Below, piece after piece: positions 8,251-15,391 of a stretch of 64,000 nt of DNA. The stretch spans positions 186,001 to 250,000 of the forward strand of contig NZ_JXRU01000038.1 of assembly GCF_000967865.1 (NCBI RefSeq), written 5' to 3'. The notes beneath the pieces were generated by a model. It saw nothing but the letters and a program-made list of their open reading frames with translations, was not told the origin of the DNA and did no database searches. The translations under genes were made by a program, and so were the position numbers. Each line of letters opens with the position of its first letter. Position 1 is the stretch's first letter. Origin of the DNA: Microbacterium sp. SA39 (GTDB lineage: Bacteria; Actinomycetota; Actinomycetes; Actinomycetales; Microbacteriaceae).

Positions 8251-8279
8251 GCGAGGGGGCGGTTCAGCCGCCCCCTCGC
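8251..8279 (-). terminator. Intercistronic hairpin between binding protein and permeases
   Basis: A 12-bp perfect stem, GCGAGGGGGCGG (8251-8262) with CCGCCCCCTCGC (8268-8279), and a 5-base loop. It begins seven bases after the binding-protein stop codon and lacks a T-tract. It is likely an mRNA-stabilising or partial-termination element. Confidence 0.7.
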
Positions 8280-8285
8280 CGGAGG

Positions 8286-9470
8286 TCAGCCCTTGACGGA
8301 GAGCCAGGCGTCCGTCCACTGCTGGAAGTTGGTGCAGGTGACATCCGTGCGGCCGTCGATGCACTGCTCGATCGGGGTCGTCCAGAACCAGACGTTCTCG
8401 AAGTACTCCTCGTTCGTGGCGTTGAAGTAGTCGCAGTGCGCCTGCGCCTCGGCGCTCGTCTCGCAGAACGCGGCGTTCGCGGGTGCCATGCCGAAGTTCA
8501 TGGCGATCGCGCCATTCACCTCGGGTGCCGATGCGTAGTCCATCCAGGCGTACGCGCAGTTCGGGCTCTTCGCCTCGGTCGCGAGCATCCAGGCATCCGA
8601 CCAGCCGGTCGATCCTTCTTCGGGGAGCACGCTCTTGAACCGGTCGTCCTCGGTGAGCTTGCGCAGCACCTCCCACGAGGTTCCGAGCACGGAGGTTCCG
8701 CCGGCGAAGGACGTGATCTGCGCCGCAGGGTCGGACCAGTACTCCGAGACGATCTCGTTCTGCTGCTTCAGCAGGTCGACCGCGGCGGCGAGCTGCCCCT
8801 CATCGAGGGCGTACGGGTTGGTGATGCCAAGATCGGGTTCGTGTGCCATCAGGTAGACCGCCGCATCCGCGATGTAGATCGGCGCGTCGTACGCGATGAC
8901 CTTGCCCGCGTAAGGGCTGTCCTTCTCCCAGGCGACATCCCAGCTCGTCGGCTCCTCGGTGACCACTTCGCTGTCGTACTGCAGGATGTTCGCGCCTCGG
9001 CCGATCGGGATGCCGTACGACTTGCCGTTGATGGTGTCGTAGATCTGGCCCTTCATGCCTTCGACGATGTCGTCTCCGAAGTTGGGGATCAGATCGAGGT
9101 TGAGCGGCTGCACGTCGCCTCCTGCGATGAGACGCAGGCTCGCGTCGCCCGAGGCAGATACGAGGTCGTAGTCGCCCGTGCGCATCAGCTGCACCATCTC
9201 GTCGCTCGTACCCGCGACGCGACGATTGACCACACACCCCGTCTCCTCGGTGAAGGCGTCGCTCCAATCCGCCTCGACGAAGCCACTCCACGCGACGATG
9301 TTCACCTCCCCCTCGTAGTCGCCGAGCTTCTCCTGCGTGGGGATGTCGGGAACATCGATCTGCAGTTCACCGGACCCCCCTGTGCTGGTCTCGGTGCTCG
9401 GCGCGCAGGCCGAGAGGGTGAGGACGGCGACGGCGGTCATCGCCGAGACGGTCAGGATCTTGTTTCGCAT
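8286..9470 (-). CDS. Extracellular substrate-binding lipoprotein, PotD-like
   Basis: Ligand-capturing subunit of the polyamine-type importer, 394 residues. A signal peptide ends in the lipobox LSAC, so it is anchored outside the membrane. The SBP_bac_8/PotD fold is seen in EGEVNIVAWSGFVE, YDLVSASGDASLRLI and the hinge region. Aromatic and acidic residues at places equivalent to the polyamine cage include TGWSDAWM and ENVWFWTTPIEQ. At least six Cys in the mature part could form disulfides. The preceding 51 bases hold a direct repeat. Precise ligand unresolved: polyamine, another cationic amine, or an amino-acid derivative. Confidence 0.92.
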   Translation of the reverse strand: MRNKILTVSAMTAVAVLTLSACAPSTETSTGGSGELQIDVPDIPTQEKLGDYEGEVNIVAWSGFVEADWSDAFTEETGCVVNRRVAGTSDEMVQLMRTGDYDLVSASGDASLRLIAGGDVQPLNLDLIPNFGDDIVEGMKGQIYDTINGKSYGIPIGRGANILQYDSEVVTEEPTSWDVAWEKDSPYAGKVIAYDAPIYIADAAVYLMAHEPDLGITNPYALDEGQLAAAVDLLKQQNEIVSEYWSDPAAQITSFAGGTSVLGTSWEVLRKLTEDDRFKSVLPEEGSTGWSDAWMLATEAKSPNCAYAWMDYASAPEVNGAIAMNFGMAPANAAFCETSAEAQAHCDYFNATNEEYFENVWFWTTPIEQCIDGRTDVTCTNFQQWTDAWLSVKG

Positions 9471-9488
9471 GGATCGCTCCTTCGTGAT

Positions 9489-9524
9489 CGGTGCAGGGTT
9501 TTTCAGACGGTGCAGGGTTTTCAG
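9489..9524. repeat. Tandem direct repeat at the 3' end of the ABC ATPase gene
   Basis: CGGTGCAGGGTTTTTCAG (9489-9506) and CGGTGCAGGGTTTTCAG (9508-9524) differ by one T. The second copy contains the ATPase stop codon, so the first looks like a duplicated gene end. Confidence 0.7.
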
Positions 9525-10591
9525 GGCAGCCGCGCCGCGCGGTCCGGGGACCAGGCGACACGGACGTGGTCCCCCCGACCGAAGTGTGCTTCGGCGAGGG
9601 GGTGATGCGTGTTGGGCTGTTCGGCGATGATCTCGACGCCGGCATCCGTGGAGACGAGGAAGCGCGTCGCGGGTCCCGTGTACACGACCTCGCGGATCGT
9701 GCCCGTCAGAGACACCTCTCCGTCGGCCGGTGCTTCGGCGGGCGGAATCAGACGGACCCTCTCCGGGCGGATGCTCATCGTCCGGCGCTCGCCGGTGAGG
9801 GTCTCGGCGACCTCTCCGGCGATCAGGTTCGAGAGACCGAGGAACCGCGCGACGAACTCGGTCTTCGGGAACTCGTAGACCTCACGGGCGGTGCCGATCT
9901 GTTCGATGCATCCACCGTTGAAGACGGCGACGCGGTCGCTCAGGGTGAGCGCCTCCTCCTGGTCGTGAGTCACGAAGATGAAGGTGATGCCGACCTCGCG
10001 CTGTATCTGCTTGAGCTCGATCTGCATCTGCTCGCGAAGCTGCTTGTCCAGCGCGCCGAGCGGCTCGTCGAGGAGCAGCACCTGCGGGCGCAGGATCAGA
10101 GCCCGCGCAAGAGCGATGCGCTGACGCTGCCCTCCGGACAGCTGATGCGGGAGGCGGCCGGCGAGGTGCTCCAGGCGCACCTGCTCCAGGGACTGGCGAA
10201 CACGCTGCTCCTGGTCGGACCTGCGGGCACCGCGGACCCTGAGTCCGTAGCCGACGTTCTCGGCGATCGTCAGGTGCGGGAAAAGCGCGTAGTCCTGGAA
10301 GACGGTGTTGACCGGACGGGTGTGCGGCGGCATGCGGGTCACGTCGACCCCGGCGAGCCGTATGCTCCCGCTCGTCACATCCTCGAAGCCCGCGATCATG
10401 CGCAGCACCGTGGTCTTCCCCGATCCTGAAGGTCCGAGCATCGAGAGGAACTCCCCCGATCCGACCTCCAGGTGCAGGTCGCGGACGGCGGTGAGGTCGC
10501 CGAACGACTTGGTGACACCCGTCAGGGTGACCGATCCGTCGGTGGGGTGAGCGCGCTCTGCGCCGGGTGCTTCGGGTGCGGTGGCGATCAT
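9521..10591 (-). CDS. ABC transporter ATP-binding protein, PotA-like
   Basis: Energising subunit of the amine importer, 356 residues. It has Walker A GPSGSGKTT, the Q-loop region, signature LSGGQRQRIALARAL, Walker B VLLLDEPLGALD and the switch His in FVTHDQEEA, followed by a C-terminal TOBE domain (SIRPERVRL). The open frame runs another 1.1 kb upstream, but that part is antisense to the regulator genes. ATG 10591 has GAGGAGCG in front and begins just before the conserved VTLTGVTKSFG. First gene of the operon; a promoter with an embedded palindrome precedes it. Confidence 0.95.
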   Translation of the reverse strand: MIATAPEAPGAERAHPTDGSVTLTGVTKSFGDLTAVRDLHLEVGSGEFLSMLGPSGSGKTTVLRMIAGFEDVTSGSIRLAGVDVTRMPPHTRPVNTVFQDYALFPHLTIAENVGYGLRVRGARRSDQEQRVRQSLEQVRLEHLAGRLPHQLSGGQRQRIALARALILRPQVLLLDEPLGALDKQLREQMQIELKQIQREVGITFIFVTHDQEEALTLSDRVAVFNGGCIEQIGTAREVYEFPKTEFVARFLGLSNLIAGEVAETLTGERRTMSIRPERVRLIPPAEAPADGEVSLTGTIREVVYTGPATRFLVSTDAGVEIIAEQPNTHHPLAEAHFGRGDHVRVAWSPDRAARLP

Positions 10592-10626
10592 CTCGCGCTC
10601 CTCGGGTCTGCGTCGATCTCGGAAGA

Positions 10627-10662
10627 TTGCATGAACATATAAACCTAGAGGTAATATTTCAA
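10627..10662. promoter_or_regulatory. Divergent promoter with palindromic operator, amine transport island
   Basis: On the minus strand, TTGAAA (10662-10657) and TATGTT (10639-10634) are separated by exactly 17 bases and drive the ABC operon. The palindrome ACCT-AG-AGGT (10643-10652) lies in that spacer. On the plus strand, TAATAT (10652-10657) with TTGCAT (10627-10632) could drive the GntR gene. One bound regulator would block both. Confidence 0.7.
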
Positions 10663-10705
10663 GTAGCAGTTTTGCCGGATTCCGAGGAAGGTGGAGAATC
10701 GCAGG

Positions 10706-11512
10706 ATGGAATCGATGTCGCCGCCGCCTCAGGTCGCCGACTCCATCGAGCCTCCCTCTCCTCCGACGGAGCGCCTGGCTCACTTCCCGCATCGGCTGCA
10801 GGGCGTGCTGTTCCAGCCGATCGGTGACGAGGGCCGTGCGGAACTCGTCGAGCGTCGCCTCGTCGACGCCATCACGCGCGGCCACGTGCGCGCCGGCGAA
10901 CGCCTCCCGTCGGAGAACGACCTGGCGAAGAGTCTCGGCGTCGCACCCGTCACCGTTCGAGAGGCACTGCTCGCCCTCCGGGGACGCGGTCTCGTCGTCA
11001 CCCGTCGAGGCCGCAACGGCGGCAGTTTCGTGGCCGATCACGCCGATCCGCTCTCTTTCGCCAGAGAAGCCGTCCACCGCTCGTCGCGCCTCGCTCTGCG
11101 CGATCTGGGAGCCCATTACGCCGCGATCACCGGTGCATGCGTCAGGTACGCGGCGCGGCGAGCCGATCCCTCCGAAGCGCAGCGCGTCCGCCGTCGCATG
11201 ACGGGTCTCGAAGCGCTCGACGGGGAATCGCACCGGCGGCTCCTCGACGACATCCAGATCGAGCTCGTGGCGCTCAGCCAGTCCGCACGACTGACCCGTG
11301 AGCAGATGAAGCTCCAGGCGGAGATGTCGCCGTACATGCGTCTCGTGGCGTACACGGCCGAGGACAGAGGGCGCCAGGCGGCGCATCTGAGCGCGGTGAT
11401 CGATGCGGTGGAAGCCGCGGATGCCGACGCCGCCGGGGCCCGCACCGAGTCGATGGTGGCCGAGACCATCGAAGCCCTGATCCAACTCCAGCTCCAGCCG
11501 AAGACCGACTGA
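10706..11512 (+). CDS. GntR/FadR-family transcriptional regulator
   Basis: Ligand-responsive repressor or activator of 268 residues. An N-terminal winged helix (residues about 47-112: GERLPSENDLAKSLGVAPVTVREALLALRGRGLV, shown only in part here) has the FadR-type wing RRGRNGGSFV. A helical FCD-type effector domain fills the rest. The ATG at 10706 is favoured over GTG 10691, which sits directly against its Shine-Dalgarno. It is divergent from the amine importer and shares its control region, and is co-transcribed with the cache-domain gene 37 bases downstream. It likely controls the island in response to an amine or its product. Confidence 0.92.
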   Translation: MESMSPPPQVADSIEPPSPPTERLAHFPHRLQGVLFQPIGDEGRAELVERRLVDAITRGHVRAGERLPSENDLAKSLGVAPVTVREALLALRGRGLVVTRRGRNGGSFVADHADPLSFAREAVHRSSRLALRDLGAHYAAITGACVRYAARRADPSEAQRVRRRMTGLEALDGESHRRLLDDIQIELVALSQSARLTREQMKLQAEMSPYMRLVAYTAEDRGRQAAHLSAVIDAVEAADADAAGARTESMVAETIEALIQLQLQPKTD

Positions 11513-11549
11513 CCGTGCTGGGTGACATCGACGTGCACAGGAGGACGCG

Positions 11550-12257
11550 ATGACCACAGGAACCGATACCGCGATACGCAGCGCTGCGACGATCGTCGAG
11601 GAGTATTTCGCCTCTCCGACCCAGAGCCTGCTCGCATGGGTGACGCCCTTCGCCGAGGAGGTGGCCGAGGCGCGGCTCGCAGGTCCCCTCACGAGGACCA
11701 GGCTCGACGCGCTCGTCGAGCCGCACGCGCTGACGACCCTCGCCCTGCGAGACGCTCCCGTCTACGGCGCCGGCTTCATCGCGGCGATCGATCTCCTCTC
11801 GGACACCCACAGCCACCTGGCCTGGTGGCAGGGCGAAGACCGTCGGCAACTCGTCCTCGCCTCGCAGTCGGTGAACAAGGAGAACATCGATTACAGCGCG
11901 CTCGAGTGGTACCGCGTGCCGATGGAGACCGGTCGACCGCACGTGGCGGGCCCCTACGTGGACTACCTCTGCAGCGACGAGTACACGATCACGATCGCGG
12001 TTCCCGCAGAGGTCGACGGCGAACGCGTCGGCGTCGCGGGTCTCGACCTCCTGGTGTCGGCCGTCGAGCGCGAACTCATCCCGCGATTCGCCGCGTTGGG
12101 TCACGAGGTCACCCTCACCAACGACCTCGGACGCGTCGTGGTCTCGACCGACCCGCGGTGCGCGACCGGGGACTCCGTGCGCGGCGGCCGGTTGGCCGAG
12201 CTCCCCCGTCTCACCTGCCGGGGTGTCGCGCTCGACGTGATCGTCGACGCCATCTGA
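11550..12257 (+). CDS. Solo cytosolic cache (PDC-like) sensor-domain protein
   Basis: A 235-residue protein with neither signal peptide nor membrane segment. Residues about 15-175 resemble a dCache ligand-binding domain: ALEWYR (W120-Y121), GPYVDY (P135-Y136), DEYTITIAVP and GVAGLDLL (D166). In chemoreceptors and histidine kinases this domain binds amino acids or amines outside the cell; here no output domain is attached. A second, shorter module (GHEVTLTNDLGRVVVSTDP) follows. It has a strong Shine-Dalgarno AGGAGG and lies directly downstream of the FadR-type gene. I infer that it senses the transported amine in the cytosol, perhaps acting on the regulator. Confidence 0.75.
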   Translation: MTTGTDTAIRSAATIVEEYFASPTQSLLAWVTPFAEEVAEARLAGPLTRTRLDALVEPHALTTLALRDAPVYGAGFIAAIDLLSDTHSHLAWWQGEDRRQLVLASQSVNKENIDYSALEWYRVPMETGRPHVAGPYVDYLCSDEYTITIAVPAEVDGERVGVAGLDLLVSAVERELIPRFAALGHEVTLTNDLGRVVVSTDPRCATGDSVRGGRLAELPRLTCRGVALDVIVDAI

Positions 12258-12319
12258 CGCCTCGCGCGCAAGTCGCTCTTGACACCCCGGATGGCCGGGT
12301 GCACCCTGTTTACAGACCA

Positions 12320-12370
12320 ACTCAGCGCCCGGGAGACTCGCAGGCATCGCCGCAGCACCGGGCGCTGAGT
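12320..12370. terminator. Long-stem hairpin between cache gene and hydrolase
   Basis: ACTCAGCGCCCGG (12320-12332) pairs with CCGGGCGCTGAGT (12358-12370) around a 25-base loop. It separates two convergent genes. No T-tract follows, so it is a weak or bidirectional terminator. Confidence 0.55.
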
Positions 12371-13077
12371 CATGCTCGGGAGTGCCGCTGCGACTCCTCT
12401 TCGGCGTATCGGATGAGCAGCGCGGCGATCTCGGCCGGGTGGCTCAGCATCGCGCAGTGTCCTCCGGGGACCTCGTCCGCGACGATCCCGAGTCTTTCTC
12501 GTGCGAGCGACCTGAGGAAGTCGGCGGGGAAGAACCGGTCGTCGGCGCACACGATGAACCTGGTCGGCACATCGGGCCACGCGTCGAGCGGCCAGGGCTG
12601 CTCCATCGCGGCCTGAGAGGGATGCGCTCGCTCCTTGCTCAACGCCTCCTCGGCGAGTGGGTGGGGAACGTCGTTGTAGAAGCTCACATACGGGTCGTCA
12701 TTGCCGGTCAGTCCGCCGTCGCGGGCGGACTGCGCCGCGACGGCCGCTCCGTATCCGGTCTCTTCCCACCACTGTCCCGGCGGCTCACCCGGTGCGGGGA
12801 TCATGCCGGCCAGCAGCACCAGCGCGTCGGCGGAGAGGCGCGCGGCGACCAGAGGCGCGGTGAACCCGCCGAACGAGTGTCCCACCACGACGACGTCGCG
12901 CCGATCGCCGACAGCCGCAGCGACGGCATCCGCATAGTCGTCGAGAGTGAGGGAGTCGTCATCCGCCGGAAGGTCGGGCGCGATGACCTCGTGTCCGTGC
13001 GATTCGAGCTCGGCGACGACGAGATGCCAGGACCAGCCGACGTCTCCACCCCCGTGGATCAGTGCGAACGTGCTCAT
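12370..13077 (-). CDS. Alpha/beta-fold hydrolase
   Basis: Small cytosolic hydrolase of 235 residues, with an oxyanion HGGG near the start (residues 8-11), nucleophile elbow GHSFGG (S68), an acid in CADDRFFP and a catalytic His in GGHCAML. It resembles the salicylate esterase/MEKHLA-like short hydrolases, which act on esters of unknown identity. The ATG at 13077 begins at the conserved strand TFALIHGGG. Its stop codon touches the long hairpin at 12320-12370. Confidence 0.88.
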   Translation of the reverse strand: MSTFALIHGGGDVGWSWHLVVAELESHGHEVIAPDLPADDDSLTLDDYADAVAAAVGDRRDVVVVGHSFGGFTAPLVAARLSADALVLLAGMIPAPGEPPGQWWEETGYGAAVAAQSARDGGLTGNDDPYVSFYNDVPHPLAEEALSKERAHPSQAAMEQPWPLDAWPDVPTRFIVCADDRFFPADFLRSLARERLGIVADEVPGGHCAMLSHPAEIAALLIRYAEEESQRHSRA

Positions 13078-13118
13078 CGTCGAACCGCCTCTCTTCCGCG
13101 AGGCTACCGGCCGAGACC

Positions 13119-14354
13119 TCAGTACGCGAGCAGAGCCGCCCTGGTCGCCCTGGTGCGGATGAGCAGTGTGCGCTCGTCTTCCGCCGCGAGGGGATCGCGT
13201 CCGGTGATCGCGCGCTGCCGAACGGCGGCCAGAGCGGTCGCGTCCTTGATGAACTCGCGCATGAGCGGGCGGCGGTCACCTCGCAGCTGTGCGGCCCAGT
13301 TGAGTCCGACCTTGCGTCCTGCCGGCGTCGCCAGCATCGTGATCTCTTCGGGCGTGAACCAGCCGGCGGCGGCATACTCTCCGAGACGCGACTTCGTGAG
13401 ACGCGCCTCCTCGCGCCGCAGTGCGATGATCCCGAAGATGAACGCCAGGAAGAGCGGCACCTGAAGGGTGAAATACAGCCCGAAGAAGTCGGCGAACGTG
13501 GCCGACCCGTTCCACAGTGCGTGCAGGAGGATCGCCCCGAGCATCCCGAGGAGCCCTGCTCCGAGCGCGGCGCCTGCGGACGCGTACCGGCGCGCAGCGA
13601 GGCCGATGGCGAAGCCGGTCAGCGCCGTGAACATCGCGTGGGCGAACGGAGAGAGCAGCGCGCGCACCACGAACGTGACCGTGAGCTGGGAGCCGCCGCC
13701 CTCGATCAGGCTGATCGCGAAGTACTGGATGTTCTCGGTGAAGGCGAAGCCCGCACCCACCAGCGCGCCGTAGACGACGCCGTCGACCGGGCCGTCGAAC
13801 GCTCTTCTGGCGACGACGAAGATCAGGAACACGCCGAGTCCCTTCCAGAACTCCTCCACGATCGGCGCTTGGACGACCGCGGAGAACGTGTCGTCGCGAA
13901 GGCCGACCAGCAGCGTCAGCCCGATGTCGACGAGCAGCGTGAGTCCGATCGCCGCGATGGCGCCCCACGCGACGGCGAAGAAGACGAGTCGCTTCGGCTC
14001 CGGATCCCAGCGGTCGATGATCCGCACGCCCAGGAACACGATCGTGAGCGGGATGAGCGCGAGCACCAGGCCGATCACGGAGGCGAGCGGCCCGAGAGCC
14101 CAGCCGAAGTAGCCGATCAGCGCGAGCATCAGGAAGCCCAGGAACGCGAACAGCCACAACGAGACGGTCCGTCCCTTCTTCGTCGGCACCGGCAGTGCGG
14201 GCAGCGACGGCGCCGGCGAAGGGGCGACGGGGGCCGGAGGAGCGTACGGCGTCGGCTGAGCCAGCGCCGAGGCGTAGGCGGGCTGTGCGGAGAACGCGGG
14301 AGGCGGCGTGTACGGCGAGGGGTGCTGCGGCTGGGGCGGTCCTCCGAAACTCAT
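13119..14354 (-). CDS. PrsW family intramembrane metalloprotease
   Basis: Family M82 membrane protease of about 411 residues. A Pro/Ala-rich cytosolic N-terminus of about 60 residues is followed by around eight membrane segments. The catalytic motifs are all visible: EEFWKG (EExxK), FAFTEN, HAMFTA and HALWNG. PrsW of Bacillus cleaves the anti-sigma factor RsiW; the actinobacterial substrate is unknown. ATG 14354 lies 7 bases after TATGCT (14367-14362), which suggests a leaderless start. The open frame extends further upstream into the FAH gene on the other strand and is rejected there. Confidence 0.9.
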   Translation of the reverse strand: MSFGGPPQPQHPSPYTPPPAFSAQPAYASALAQPTPYAPPAPVAPSPAPSLPALPVPTKKGRTVSLWLFAFLGFLMLALIGYFGWALGPLASVIGLVLALIPLTIVFLGVRIIDRWDPEPKRLVFFAVAWGAIAAIGLTLLVDIGLTLLVGLRDDTFSAVVQAPIVEEFWKGLGVFLIFVVARRAFDGPVDGVVYGALVGAGFAFTENIQYFAISLIEGGGSQLTVTFVVRALLSPFAHAMFTALTGFAIGLAARRYASAGAALGAGLLGMLGAILLHALWNGSATFADFFGLYFTLQVPLFLAFIFGIIALRREEARLTKSRLGEYAAAGWFTPEEITMLATPAGRKVGLNWAAQLRGDRRPLMREFIKDATALAAVRQRAITGRDPLAAEDERTLLIRTRATRAALLAY

Positions 14355-14444
14355 AAGCAGAAGCATATTGGTCACAAGCGTCATCGCTTCGTTCTGGCGA
14401 TCACCTCCACGCGGCGATCCCCCGCCACCGGGTAGCGTAGAACC

Positions 14445-15314
14445 ATGCGGTTCGCTCATCTGCGCCGTCCTGACTCCCCCACCGCGGTGCTCGCCGTGGT
14501 GCAGGATTCGGACGCCATCCTCGTCTCTGACCTCCTCAACGATGCTCCTGCGACTCTGCAGAAGCTCATCGAGAGAGGAGACGAGGTGCTCGCCGAGCTG
14601 CGCACCGCCCTCGCCGACGGCACCGCGCCCCGGCATCCGCTGGGCGAATGGGAGTACTCCTCAGCCATCCTCGCTCCCCCGGCCGTCCTGGCCGTGGGCC
14701 TGAACTACGCCGCGCACTCGAGCGAGCTCGGACTCAAGACCGACGCCGCGCCGACCGTGTTCACCCTGTGGCCCAACTCCCTGACCGGGAATGAGCAGAT
14801 CACGTCATGGCCCCGCGCGCTCAGCGAGGCCGTCGACTACGAGGCGGAGCTCGGCGTCATCATGGGTACCCCCGCGAAGAACGTGAGCGAGGCCGATGCG
14901 CTCTCGCACGTCTGGGGCTACACCGTCGTGAACGACATCACGGCCCGCAACATCCAGTTCTCCGAGGCGCAGTGGTCGCGGTGCAAGTCGTTCGACGGGT
15001 TCACCCCGACCGGGCCGTTCGCCGTCACGGCCGACGAGATCGCCGACCCGCAGGACCTGCACATCTGGGCGGTCGTCGACGGCCACACCGTGCAGGATGC
15101 CAGTACGGGTCAGATGGTGCGGTCCGTGGCGAAGCTGATCGCCCACCTCTCCCAGTCGCTCACCCTGCTTCCCGGCACGCTGATCTCCACCGGCAGCCCC
15201 GGTGGCGCCGGGTACTCGCGCGATCCGCAGATCTTCCTCCGCGATCACTCGACGGTCACCGTCGGGATCGACGGGATAGGCGAACTCACCACCTACTGCC
15301 GCATCACCGGCTGA
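14445..15314 (+). CDS. Fumarylacetoacetate hydrolase family protein
   Basis: Metal-dependent hydrolase or decarboxylase of 289 residues, cytosolic. The FAH core is seen in VLAVGLNYAAHSSELG, the metal-binding DYEAELGVIMG, and GYTVVNDITARNIQ. The C-terminus has ISTGSPGGAGYSRDP. The family acts on 2-keto-acid or acylpyruvate intermediates, often from aromatic breakdown; nothing nearby fixes the substrate. ATG 14445 sits six bases after TAGCGT (14433-14438). A strong terminator follows. Confidence 0.93.
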   Translation: MRFAHLRRPDSPTAVLAVVQDSDAILVSDLLNDAPATLQKLIERGDEVLAELRTALADGTAPRHPLGEWEYSSAILAPPAVLAVGLNYAAHSSELGLKTDAAPTVFTLWPNSLTGNEQITSWPRALSEAVDYEAELGVIMGTPAKNVSEADALSHVWGYTVVNDITARNIQFSEAQWSRCKSFDGFTPTGPFAVTADEIADPQDLHIWAVVDGHTVQDASTGQMVRSVAKLIAHLSQSLTLLPGTLISTGSPGGAGYSRDPQIFLRDHSTVTVGIDGIGELTTYCRITG

Positions 15315-15327
15315 CCTCGCGGCACGA

Positions 15328-15382
15328 ACGACGGAGGGGACGGATACGAGCAGTTCAAAGCTGCATCCGTCCCCTCCGTCGT
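15328..15382. terminator. Bidirectional terminator between FAH gene and aspA
   Basis: ACGACGGAGGGGACGGAT (15328-15345) pairs perfectly with ATCCGTCCCCTCCGTCGT (15365-15382). The 18-bp stem lies between convergent genes. Confidence 0.85.
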
Positions 15383-15391
15383 CTCAGCGGA

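Noticed and set aside
10592..11692. N-terminal extension of the ABC ATPase frame
   Set aside because: It is antisense to the regulator and cache genes; ATG 10591 has a Shine-Dalgarno and the conserved ATPase start.
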